Below are positions 16,566 to 24,378 of a stretch of DNA of 44,105 nucleotides, piece by piece. The position numbers and the translations under genes are program-made. The DNA lies in assembly GCA_944383975.1 (NCBI GenBank), contig CALWRN010000045.1:1-44105 (forward strand), given 5' to 3'. The DNA comes from an uncultured Clostridia bacterium (GTDB taxonomy: Bacteria > Bacillota > Clostridia > Christensenellales > UBA1242). The notes under the pieces were generated by a model. That model saw only the letters and a program-made list of their open reading frames with translations. It was not told the origin of the DNA and ran no database searches. The stretch's first letter is position 1. Each line of letters opens with the position of its first letter.

Positions 16566-17228
16566 TTAATTTTTAAGTTCTTCTATTGCTAATTTTCTGT
16601 TATGTGATTTATAAACAAAGCTTCCACTTACAAGAATATCTGCACCAGCACTAACAATTTCCTTAGCATTATTTGCGTTAACTCCACCATCTACTTCAAT
16701 TTTATAATGATAATCATTGCTTTCACGAATACGATCAAGTTCTTTTATTTTTTCAAGAGACTCTGGCATAAACTTTTGTCCGCTTGCTCCAGGTTCTACA
16801 CTCATAACCAAAATCAAATCAAAATCGTGAATATAGACTTTGACTTCACTAACAGGTGTTTCTGGTTTTATAGATAAACCAGCCAAAGCCCTTCCCTGTT
16901 TTATCTTATTTAAAGCTAAAATCAAATCATTTTTATTTTTGAAAGCTTCATAATGTATTGTTATGATGTTCGCACCAGCCTTTAAATAATCATCAATAAG
17001 TTTTAAGGGTTCGTCACACATTAAGTGAACATCAAGCATTATTAAACTATTTTGATTTATATTATGAACAAGTTGAGCATCATAAGTTTTTTTAGGAACA
17101 AACTTCCCATCCATAATATCACAATGTAGAAAGTCTGCATTGGCTTGCATTTCTTTTGCATATTCACAAATTAACTGATATTCTTCAATTGGATCTGTAG
17201 ACACAGATACATAAACTTGTTTTTTCAT
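16566..17228 (-). CDS. rpe: Ribulose-phosphate 3-epimerase family protein
   Basis: TIM-barrel enzyme interconverting ribulose-5-P and xylulose-5-P in the pentose phosphate pathway. Motifs seen: FLHCDIMDGKFVP (metal His and Asp), DVHLM, ITIHYEA, VEPGASGQKFMP, IEVDGGVN and GSFVY. The phosphate loop reads EPGASGQ, where the family more often has NPGFGGQ, so activity on an allied sugar phosphate cannot be excluded. The start at MKKQVYVSV (220 aa) is preferred, since GGGAG lies five bases before it and the earlier ATG at 17240 has no SD. rsgA precedes it by 60 nt, the usual Firmicutes neighbour. Confidence 0.92.
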   Translation of the reverse strand: MKKQVYVSVSTDPIEEYQLICEYAKEMQANADFLHCDIMDGKFVPKKTYDAQLVHNINQNSLIMLDVHLMCDEPLKLIDDYLKAGANIITIHYEAFKNKNDLILALNKIKQGRALAGLSIKPETPVSEVKVYIHDFDLILVMSVEPGASGQKFMPESLEKIKELDRIRESNDYHYKIEVDGGVNANNAKEIVSAGADILVSGSFVYKSHNRKLAIEELKN

Positions 17229-17288
17229 TTTTGCTCCCATATAATTTTAACATAATTCGCTTGTAAAATAAATACATTTATAAAAATT

Positions 17289-18122
17289 TTAATAATTGTT
17301 TTTATTTTTAAGTTCTTGCAGTATTTTAAGATAATTTGAATATCTCCTTTTTGATATTTCGCCACTATTTACAAGTTTTATAACTCCACAATCTCCGCCT
17401 TCGTGAAGGCATGAACGATACTTACAATAAGCTCTTCCTTTAAGAAAATCAGGATAATATGACGATAATTCTCTTTCGTTAATATTGCTCACCATGCTTA
17501 GATCTAACATTGAAAAGCCCGCAGTGTCAGCTATGTAACCATCATTTATTTTATACAAACTTACAATTCTAGTTGTTTGTTTTCCCCTCTCAATCTTTTT
17601 AGACAAATGCCCAACATCAGCTTGTTCACTTTTAAATAAAGCATTAATCAATGAAGATTTGCCAACAGCACTTTGACCAGCAAAAGCACAAATTCCATTA
17701 ATTTCTTTCTCTAAAAAAGAAATATCTCCCTTTAAAGCACTTACAAAAATAATTTTATAAAAGCTATAGTCGGCTTTTAAAGAATTAATAAAATCTTCAC
17801 TAGCTATATCACTTTTATTAACAACTATTATAGGTTGTATATCATTAAGATGACAATAAATCAAAATTTTATCTAGTAAAATAAAATCAGGCTTTGGAAT
17901 TTGAGAAATCACAACAAACATTTTGTTTAGATTTGCTATTGGAGGTCTGATAAGAAGATTTTTTCTCTCATACACATTTGTGATACAATCATCAAACTCA
18001 ACAAAATCTCCAACAAAAATGCCACTTGCTCTTGTTTTACCACTAGGTGCAAGATTTACAAGTGTTCCATTACTCTCAACAGTAAAAAGATTTGCATTCT
18101 TTTTTATCACAAGTCCTTTCAT
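17289..18122 (-). CDS. rsgA: Small ribosomal subunit biogenesis GTPase RsgA
   Basis: Circularly permuted GTPase that checks late 30S subunit maturation. The order is OB-fold (ASGIFVGDFVEFDD), then G4 VNKSDIA, G1 GQSAVGKSSLIN and G3 DTAGFS. The zinc finger at the end has CKYRSCLHEGGDCGV (Cys and His ligands). The 277-aa length is slightly below the usual ~295. Start: GGAG before the ATG (ACGGAGAAAT). A 192-nt gap that is A/T-only for most of its length separates it from rlmN; prkC normally sits there. Confidence 0.96.
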   Translation of the reverse strand: MKGLVIKKNANLFTVESNGTLVNLAPSGKTRASGIFVGDFVEFDDCITNVYERKNLLIRPPIANLNKMFVVISQIPKPDFILLDKILIYCHLNDIQPIIVVNKSDIASEDFINSLKADYSFYKIIFVSALKGDISFLEKEINGICAFAGQSAVGKSSLINALFKSEQADVGHLSKKIERGKQTTRIVSLYKINDGYIADTAGFSMLDLSMVSNINERELSSYYPDFLKGRAYCKYRSCLHEGGDCGVIKLVNSGEISKRRYSNYLKILQELKNKNNY

Positions 18123-18314
18123 ATTTCTCCGTATTGTTAATTAAAAATATAAATATATTTTAATTATTTTTTATTTTATTTTTTAATTAATATTAATTTA
18201 TTTTTTATATTTTTAATATTTTTTTAATTTTATTTTAATTATTTAAAAATATAAATATTTTTATTTAAATATAAAATATTTTTATTTATTATTTTAAACA
18301 TCGTTATTATTTTA
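18123..18314. other. A/T-only spacer between rlmN and rsgA
   Basis: Positions 18137-18298 (162 nt) contain no G or C. No gene, terminator hairpin with G/C, or convincing -35 is visible. The two flanking genes are co-oriented, so the rlmN side and rsgA side may be one or two transcription units. Confidence 0.8.
18247..18287. repeat. Imperfect tandem repeat of about 20 bp in A/T-only DNA
   Basis: Two adjacent copies, 18247-18266 (AAATATAAATATTTTTATTT) and 18267-18287, which differ only by one extra A in the A-run. Either a small tandem duplication or a chance outcome of simple A/T sequence. Confidence 0.6.
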
Positions 18315-19334
18315 TTATTTTAAATATCGTGCTCTCAATTGTCCACAAGCACCACCAATATCTTCTCCCATAGTTCTACGGACAGTTGCTGAAACATTTT
18401 TCTCTTTAAGTTTTTCAACAAACTGATATGCAAACAACCTAGAAGTCCCTTCAAGATTTCTCTCTTTAACCTTGTTTAAAGGTATAACATTAACATGGCA
18501 CAAGAAACCTTTTAAAAGTTTTGATAAATTGAGGGCATCTTCATCACTGTCATTCACTCCTTTTATAAGAGTATATTCAAAATAAATTTTTCGTCCTGTT
18601 TTATCGTAGTAATATTTACAAGCATCCAGTATTTCAGAGATTTTATACTTATTAGCAATAGGCATTATCTCTGCTCTTTTTTCATCATTTGTGGCATGAA
18701 GTGATATAGTTAAAGTTATGTTTAAATTTTCATCAGCAAGTTTATAGATTTTATCTACCAAGCCACAAGTTGAAAGAGATATGTTTCTTTCACTTATATT
18801 AAGACCTTTCTTTGAAGTGATCAATTCAATAAATTTAAGAACATTATCATAGTTATCAAGTGGCTCTCCACTTCCCATTAAGACAACGTTTGTTATCTTT
18901 CTTTCTTTACGGCTTCCTCCCAACTCACGATTTACAAGCAAAACTTGTCCTAATATTTCACCTGCACTTAAATTTCTTGCAAGACCATTTAATGTTGATG
19001 CACAAAACTTACACCCCATACGACAACCAACCTGCGTTGAAAGACAAATTGTAAAACCATACTTATATTTCATAAGCACACATTCCACAATGTTTCCATC
19101 AAAAAACTCTATTAAGAATTTTTGAGTTCCGTCTTTACTTGTAAATTTATGTGCAATTTTATACTTAGGATATTGTTCTGATATAATCTCTTTTAGTGCT
19201 TTTGGCAGGTTTGACACTTCGTCAAGAGTTTTTCCGCTATAAATTGCATCAAAAATTTGTTCACCTCTAAAAGCTGGTAAACCTATTTTCTTAGCAAACA
19301 CGACCATTTCATCAAAACTAAAATCACTTAACAT
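18315..19334 (-). CDS. rlmN: 23S rRNA (adenine2503-C2)-methyltransferase RlmN
   Basis: Radical-SAM enzyme methylating A2503 of 23S rRNA (and A37 of some tRNAs). The 339 aa have the cluster motif CRMGCKFC, VVLMGSGEPLDNYDN, ISLHATNDEKR, IPLNKV and the C-terminal MGEDIGGACGQL with the second catalytic Cys. That Cys and length separate RlmN from Cfr only by context; a chromosomal housekeeping place next to fmt supports RlmN. The start overlaps the fmt stop by 1 nt (TAATG), with AAGGG upstream inside fmt. Confidence 0.95.
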   Translation of the reverse strand: MLSDFSFDEMVVFAKKIGLPAFRGEQIFDAIYSGKTLDEVSNLPKALKEIISEQYPKYKIAHKFTSKDGTQKFLIEFFDGNIVECVLMKYKYGFTICLSTQVGCRMGCKFCASTLNGLARNLSAGEILGQVLLVNRELGGSRKERKITNVVLMGSGEPLDNYDNVLKFIELITSKKGLNISERNISLSTCGLVDKIYKLADENLNITLTISLHATNDEKRAEIMPIANKYKISEILDACKYYYDKTGRKIYFEYTLIKGVNDSDEDALNLSKLLKGFLCHVNVIPLNKVKERNLEGTSRLFAYQFVEKLKEKNVSATVRRTMGEDIGGACGQLRARYLK

Positions 19335-20245
19335 TATAAAACCCTTTTCCCTAATATGTCATTATGTCCATTTATATAATCTCTTCCGCCGATCATCTTG
19401 CCTGAAGGTGCCTGACAAGTTAATATTTCAACCGCCCCATCAGCAGTTCCTATAACAAAAGCTTTTTTGTTGTTTAATATAACTCCCTGCTTTACATTTT
19501 CAACATTATTTGCAAGGCAAATTTTACCAACTTTAATAACTCTATCTTCTAAACAAATATAGCAACCAACTTCTTCGCTCAAAGCACGAACTTTATTTAT
19601 TAAAGAATTTGAATCGCAAGAAAAATCCAATTTCCCATCATCTTTAGAAAATTTAGAAACAAAAGTTGCTTTTTCATGATCTTGTGGAGTAAAAGTTATT
19701 ATGTTATTTTTTATTTGTTCTACGACTTCACAAACCATTTCTCCACCCAACGATGCAAGTTTTTGTTCAAGCTCTAAATAATATTCACCATTAATTTGAA
19801 ATTCCTTTTGAAGAATAATATCTCCACTGTCAACATCTTTTGCAACTTTCATTATTGTTACGCCAGTTATACTATCACCATTTATGATTGCAGATTGAAT
19901 AGGTGTGGCCCCACGATATTTAGGCAAAAGTGAAGGATGAACATTTATGGTTAATTTTATATCTAAAAAACTTTGTGGCAAAATTTGTCCAAATGAAGCA
20001 ACAACAGCTAAATCATAGTCTATCTTTGAAATTTCATCAATATGATTTCGCACTTTGTCAAATGTATATACTGCAATTCCTTTTTCAATTGCATAGCTCT
20101 TAACTTCTGTTGGTTTTAATTTGTGTCCCCTTCCTGATGGTTTATCAGGCTGTGTGATAACTGCAACAACATTAAGTCCACCTTCCAACATTTTGTTAAG
20201 AACTATTTTTGAAAATTCTGAACTACCTAAGAATAATATTTTCAT
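19334..20245 (-). CDS. fmt: Methionyl-tRNA formyltransferase
   Basis: Formylates Met-tRNA(fMet) with 10-formyl-tetrahydrofolate before translation start. The 303 aa show FLGSSEFSKIVL, ITQPDKPSGRGHKL, VVASFGQILP and NVHPSLLPKYRGATPIQ (catalytic Asn-His) with VDSGDI, then the C-terminal OB-type domain. The ATG has GGGTGA three to four bases upstream. In many Firmicutes rsmB lies between fmt and rlmN; here the two overlap. The reaction is undone by Def, encoded just upstream but across an A/T-rich gap. Confidence 0.96.
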   Translation of the reverse strand: MKILFLGSSEFSKIVLNKMLEGGLNVVAVITQPDKPSGRGHKLKPTEVKSYAIEKGIAVYTFDKVRNHIDEISKIDYDLAVVASFGQILPQSFLDIKLTINVHPSLLPKYRGATPIQSAIINGDSITGVTIMKVAKDVDSGDIILQKEFQINGEYYLELEQKLASLGGEMVCEVVEQIKNNIITFTPQDHEKATFVSKFSKDDGKLDFSCDSNSLINKVRALSEEVGCYICLEDRVIKVGKICLANNVENVKQGVILNNKKAFVIGTADGAVEILTCQAPSGKMIGGRDYINGHNDILGKRVL

Positions 20246-20435
20246 AATTCACCCAATATTTAAATTTTAATTTAATAAAATAATTTATTTTTTGAAATTA
20301 AAAATTAATTAAAAATTAAAATAAATATTTAATATTTTTTTATTATTTATTTTTTATATTTATTTTTATTTTTTTAATAATTAATTATATTATTATTTTT
20401 ATAATTATTTTTAATAATTTTATTTTTGTTTATAT
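20246..20435. other. A/T-only spacer between def and fmt
   Basis: Positions 20295-20427 (133 nt) lack G and C entirely; the rest is nearly so. No gene or G/C-containing hairpin is seen. It splits the priA-def and fmt-rlmN pairs, which are joined in most Firmicutes. Confidence 0.8.
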
Positions 20436-20909
20436 TTAAAACTTTCCGCCTTGTTTTATATATTTATCTCTATCAAGAGTTTTATCTATAAAAAGTATTC
20501 CATCAAGGTGGTCAACCTCGTGACAAATGCAACGGGCAAGCCACTTTTCTCCTTTTAAAGTAAAAGGATATCCATATCTATCAAAAGCTTTAACAGTTAT
20601 TTCATAAGGTCTTTCAACTCTTCCTCTAAAATTCCCAACCGAAAGACATCCTTCCTCTTCAACATCTTTTCCCTTTCTTGAGATAATCTCTGGATTAATA
20701 AGTTCCATAAAAGCATTATTTACATCAATTACTATTGCTCTGCGCAATACTCCAACCTGTGGTGCTGCCAGTCCCATTCCATCATTTTCATACATTGTTT
20801 CTTTCATATCGTCAAGAAGTTCCCACAAAGACTCATCAAAATCTTTTACAGGTTTTGATTTTTTTCTAAGCGAACTTTCTCCAACTTTAACTACTTTTCT
20901 TAAAGCCAT
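20436..20909 (-). CDS. def: Peptide deformylase
   Basis: Metallo-enzyme removing the N-formyl group from new proteins. The 157 aa carry all three motifs: GMGLAAPQVGV, EEGCLSVGN (metal Cys) and HEVDHLDGILF (metal His residues and catalytic Glu). The start follows AAGGAG, which begins at the priA stop codon, so def is coupled to priA. Length and motif set fit the short bacterial type. Confidence 0.97.
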   Translation of the reverse strand: MALRKVVKVGESSLRKKSKPVKDFDESLWELLDDMKETMYENDGMGLAAPQVGVLRRAIVIDVNNAFMELINPEIISRKGKDVEEEGCLSVGNFRGRVERPYEITVKAFDRYGYPFTLKGEKWLARCICHEVDHLDGILFIDKTLDRDKYIKQGGKF

Positions 20910-20920
20910 TTTTTCTCCTT

Positions 20921-23095
20921 TTAAGATAAATTTTGTGGATTTACTTCAAAGAATACAGAGTTTTTAGAAGCCCTATCTACAATATTAAAGACATCGTCTT
21001 CAATTTCATCTGCTCTTTTAAGTGTAAAACGCATCATAATTTGATATCTATATTTATCTTGAATTCTTTTTATAGGCGACTTCATTGCATCTAAATATAT
21101 CAAATCATCGCCATATTTATCTTTCAATTTTTCTATTTCAGTATAGCACATTTTAAGCAATTCACGAACATAATTTTCATCATGATCAGCAAAAAGAATA
21201 CGCAAAATTCGTGTAAATGGTGGAAACTGTGCAGTTTCTCTTATGTTTTCTTCTTTTCTAAAGAACCCTTTATAATCATAATTTGAGGCAAACTTGTAAA
21301 CATAATGTCTTGGAGAATATGTCTGCAATATGACTTTCCCCTCACTTTCACTTCTTCCAGCCCTTCCTGCAACCTGTGTTATAAGTTGAAATGTTCTTTC
21401 TGTGCTTCTATAGTCTGCATGATATAAACTTTGATCAGCATCTACAATTCCTACCAATACAACATTTTCAAAATCATGACCTTTCGCAATCATTTGAGTC
21501 CCTACAAGAATTCCAGGCAAACTATTTCTAAATTCATTTAATATTTTTTGATGAGAATTTTTGGTAGATGTTGTATCATTATCCATTCTTAAAATTTTTA
21601 CCTCAGGAAATAACTCCTGTAATTTATGCATAACCTGTTCAGTTCCAACTGCACCTTGTTTTATTTTATCACTTCCACATTTAGGACATCTATCTAAAAC
21701 TTTAAATTGTTTTCCGCAATAATGACATTTAAGTCTGTTATCTTCTCTATGATAAACTAAACTTACATCACAATCACTACATTTTGCTATATACCCACAT
21801 TCACGACATCTCATAAAAGATGAAAAGCCTCTGCGATTAATAAAAATCATTGCTTGTTTTTTGTTATTAACGACATTTACAAGCTCTGCAAGTAGTTGAT
21901 TTGAAAATATTCCACTGTTTCCCATTCGTAATTCATTCATCATATCAATAATTTGAATTTTAGGAAGTTCTCTTCCATTTGCCCTAACAGGCATCTCAAC
22001 TAATTGCCATTCTCCTTTTTTTGCTTTTTCATAACTTTCAATTGATGGTGTTGCACTTCCAAAAACTAGTGGACATTTATTGGCTCTTGCCCTAAACTCT
22101 GCAACATCATGGGTGTCATATCTTGGATTTGATTCAGAAATATAACTTTGTTCATGCTCTTCATCAACAATAATCACTCCAAGATTTTCAACAGGTGCAA
22201 AAACTGCAGATCTTGCCCCTATCGCAATTCTCGCTTCACCGGAAAATAATCTTTTCCATTCATCAAACCTTTCTCCTGCAGAAAGCCCACTATGAAGAAG
22301 GGCAACCAAATCTCCAAACCTTGATTTAAAATTAGACATTATTTGTGGTGTTAAAGAAATTTCAGGAACAAGCATAATTGCATTTTTACCATTTTCTAGT
22401 GCTCTTTCTATTAAGTGCATATAAACTTCTGTTTTTCCACTTCCGGTTACACCATGCAAAAGATAAGTCTTGTCATCTTTTATAATGTTTAAAGCATTTG
22501 TTTGACTTTGATTTAGAACAATATGTTTGCCTTCTTGTGATAAAACAAAAGGCTTTCTATTAATTTGTCTTTTTTCTTTTAATATATAATTTTTGCTTAG
22601 TAAAGATTTTAAAGCACTATAACCAAAGAGTTCAGAAAGTTCAGTTGAAGATTCTTTCCCCTTTTCTAAAAGATAATCTATAAGTTCTTTTTGTTTTTTT
22701 GCAGATTTACTTAAACTTATATCAACTTCATTGTTGATACAATAAAATGTTTCAAACAATTCTTTGACTTTTCCTTCTCGCATTTCAGCTGGCAAAAATA
22801 GCCTTAAAATAGATGCAAGTTTTAAGTGATTTTTCTTTGCCATAAATTTCATAAGTTCAAGCATTTCTGGTTTAATTGCAGAAAAATCTTCTATTTTAGA
22901 AATAATAGGTTTTAATTTATTTTTATCATATTCACAACTATCTTTAATATTAATTATATACCCCTGCAAAATTCGTTTGCCAAAAGGAACATAGACACGC
23001 ATGCCTATGTTAACATCTAAATCATCTGGGATAATATATTCAAAAACCCTGTCAAGGGCTTTTGCATCTTGATCAATAATAATTTCTGCAAACAT
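20921..23095 (-). CDS. priA: Primosomal protein N' (replication restart helicase PriA)
   Basis: 3'-5' helicase that reloads the replisome at stalled forks. The 724 aa hold a DNA-binding N-terminus (FAEIIIDQDAKALDRVFEY), Walker A VTGSGKTEVYM, DEEH box (VDEEHEQSY), and the zinc region CRECGYIAKCSDC ... CHYCGKQF ... CPKCGS with all eight Cys. Helicase motifs GTQMIAKGHDF and QVAGRAGR follow. The start is fixed by the conserved N-terminus, yet there is no SD before it; a strong promoter ends 9 nt upstream. def follows by 11 nt. Confidence 0.97.
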   Translation of the reverse strand: MFAEIIIDQDAKALDRVFEYIIPDDLDVNIGMRVYVPFGKRILQGYIINIKDSCEYDKNKLKPIISKIEDFSAIKPEMLELMKFMAKKNHLKLASILRLFLPAEMREGKVKELFETFYCINNEVDISLSKSAKKQKELIDYLLEKGKESSTELSELFGYSALKSLLSKNYILKEKRQINRKPFVLSQEGKHIVLNQSQTNALNIIKDDKTYLLHGVTGSGKTEVYMHLIERALENGKNAIMLVPEISLTPQIMSNFKSRFGDLVALLHSGLSAGERFDEWKRLFSGEARIAIGARSAVFAPVENLGVIIVDEEHEQSYISESNPRYDTHDVAEFRARANKCPLVFGSATPSIESYEKAKKGEWQLVEMPVRANGRELPKIQIIDMMNELRMGNSGIFSNQLLAELVNVVNNKKQAMIFINRRGFSSFMRCRECGYIAKCSDCDVSLVYHREDNRLKCHYCGKQFKVLDRCPKCGSDKIKQGAVGTEQVMHKLQELFPEVKILRMDNDTTSTKNSHQKILNEFRNSLPGILVGTQMIAKGHDFENVVLVGIVDADQSLYHADYRSTERTFQLITQVAGRAGRSESEGKVILQTYSPRHYVYKFASNYDYKGFFRKEENIRETAQFPPFTRILRILFADHDENYVRELLKMCYTEIEKLKDKYGDDLIYLDAMKSPIKRIQDKYRYQIMMRFTLKRADEIEDDVFNIVDRASKNSVFFEVNPQNLS

Positions 23096-23104
23096 ACTAT
23101 ATAA

Positions 23105-23133
23105 ATTATATCATATAATTGTTATTCAAACAA
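23105..23133 (-). promoter_or_regulatory. Sigma-A-type promoter of priA-def, 9 nt before the start codon
   Basis: On the minus strand TTGTTT (23133-23128), 17-nt spacer, perfect TATAAT (23110-23105), then nine bases TTATATAGT and the priA ATG. Transcription from it would begin within about 3 nt of the start codon. Confidence 0.7.
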
Positions 23134-23170
23134 TCTTAAAACGTTAAAAATCTATTCTTAAATAAAAATA

Positions 23171-23192
23171 AAAAAGAGGGTTTGAACCCTCA
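23171..23192 (-). terminator. Rho-independent terminator of rpoZ
   Basis: Stem GAGGGT / ACCCTC around a 4-nt loop (23177-23192); on the minus strand followed by TTTTTTATTTTTATTT. Confidence 0.85.
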
Positions 23193-23207
23193 AATTTGAA
23201 AATTGAA

Positions 23208-23405
23208 TTAATAACTGCTAGGCTTAACCTTTCCAGCAACAATTTCTTCACATGCAATAGTGATTGCCTTTTTGTCTTGATCAGCAAGTTCTAGTCTTCT
23301 TACACTTTCAATTTCTTTAGCTCTTTTAGCAATTATAGTACATAAAACATATCTATTGTTATTAGTTTTAGCCAAAAGTTTATCAATTGATGGTTCAATC
23401 ATCAT
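23208..23405 (-). CDS. rpoZ: RNA polymerase omega subunit
   Basis: Small subunit that helps assemble RNA polymerase by holding beta'. The 65 aa match the family: MIEPSIDKLL, then NRYVLCTIIAKRAKEI and the end ITIACEEIVAGKVKP. GAGGTG precedes two adjacent ATGs; the first (23405) has good spacing and a GTG further up (23414) overlaps the SD. It usually follows gmk, which is absent here; it has its own promoter and terminator. Confidence 0.93.
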   Translation of the reverse strand: MMIEPSIDKLLAKTNNNRYVLCTIIAKRAKEIESVRRLELADQDKKAITIACEEIVAGKVKPSSY

Positions 23406-23439
23406 AATACTCACCTCTAAACGATTATTTTTCTAGAAA

Positions 23440-23468
23440 ATTATAACACATGATTTTAATTTTGTAAA
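23440..23468 (-). promoter_or_regulatory. Strong sigma-A-type promoter of rpoZ
   Basis: On the minus strand TTTACA (23468-23463), 17-nt spacer, TGTTATAAT with perfect -10 (23445-23440) and extended TG. It leaves a leader of about 28 nt containing GAGGTG. Confidence 0.8.
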
Positions 23469-23522
23469 GTAATTATTATCTTATTTCAAAAGAAATAAAA
23501 CAGACAAAATAAAGAAAATTTA

Positions 23523-24233
23523 TTAATTTTCATTTTCCTGATTATCTAAAAGTTTATTTTTCTCATAGTTTTCAAGCATAGTATCCATGGCATCAAGTAA
23601 TTCAAATGAACCCTTAGTCATTTCAGGATTTTGAGCCATGCTATCAGCTCTTCCAACCATCAGCAACAATTTTAATAAGTGTGCTCCATCCCCATAGTCA
23701 TTATATTTTTCAATATAATCTTCAATCAATTTATCACTTAATGTTTTATGATATTTATTATAATCGTCTTTTAATGTAATAAACATAAAAATGTCATGTT
23801 CTTTAGTTAAAAGTCTTATAATTTCTTGTTGTTTTTTATCAAAATTAAGTGATGGTAAAACTCTACTTGCAATTTTTTCACTTTCTAAATTGTGATTAAA
23901 GAACCTGTCTATTTCTCTTTTATACAAATTTGAGTATCTTCTTATAAAACATTTAGGCTTGCCGATATCATGAAAAAACATTGTATAAGCTAAAATTAAT
24001 CTAGTATTTTCATCATAATCTTTATCTAATTTATTAATATTTTCAACAGCATGCAAAATATGGTCTAAACAATTATATATATGCCAAGGATTATCTTGTT
24101 TAGTATTTCTGCAATCTTCTATTTCTGGCAAAATGCCTAAAAGCCATTTTTTAAATTCTGGATTATTATAATTTTTATAAAATTCATCAACAACATTGTC
24201 ATTCAATAAGAGTTTGTCTAAAATTTCTCTCAT
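23523..24233 (-). CDS. HD-domain phosphohydrolase, like the HD part of CCA-adding enzymes
   Basis: A 236-aa stand-alone HD-domain protein. His 51 and His 58 (HIYNCLDHIL), HD at 88-89 (MFFHDIGKPKCF), His 114 (FFNHNLESEKIA) and Asp 197 (GRADSMAQ) form the expected metal set. The closest pattern is the HD domain attached to some tRNA nucleotidyltransferases, where RADxxAQ also occurs, but no nucleotidyltransferase domain is fused or adjacent. A metal-dependent phosphatase or phosphodiesterase is likely; the substrate is unknown. GGAG lies seven bases before the ATG. Confidence 0.85.
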   Translation of the reverse strand: MREILDKLLLNDNVVDEFYKNYNNPEFKKWLLGILPEIEDCRNTKQDNPWHIYNCLDHILHAVENINKLDKDYDENTRLILAYTMFFHDIGKPKCFIRRYSNLYKREIDRFFNHNLESEKIASRVLPSLNFDKKQQEIIRLLTKEHDIFMFITLKDDYNKYHKTLSDKLIEDYIEKYNDYGDGAHLLKLLLMVGRADSMAQNPEMTKGSFELLDAMDTMLENYEKNKLLDNQENEN

Positions 24234-24334
24234 TTATAAGCTCCATTTAATTTTTATATTTCAAAGTCATAAATCTCAACTTTATCTAAAAAAATGATAA
24301 CACACAAAATAAAAATAGTCAAATATTGAAAAAT

Positions 24335-24360
24335 AAAAAGCCTCTTATAAGAGACTTTTT
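24335..24360 (-). terminator. Rho-independent terminator of ppdK
   Basis: Hairpin with arms AGTCTCT / AGAGGCT (minus strand, one G-T pair) around TATA, then CTTTTTATTTTTC, 19 nt past the ppdK stop. Confidence 0.82.
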
Positions 24361-24378
24361 ATCACTTTATTTTTTACC

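Noticed and set aside
18137..18298. Origin of replication or DNA-unwinding element
   Set aside because: No DnaA boxes or dnaA/dnaN neighbours were seen; A/T richness alone is not enough.
23481..23503. TTATTTC-AAAA-GAAATAA hairpin downstream of the HD gene as terminator
   Set aside because: The stem has only one G-C pair and no T-run follows on the minus strand.
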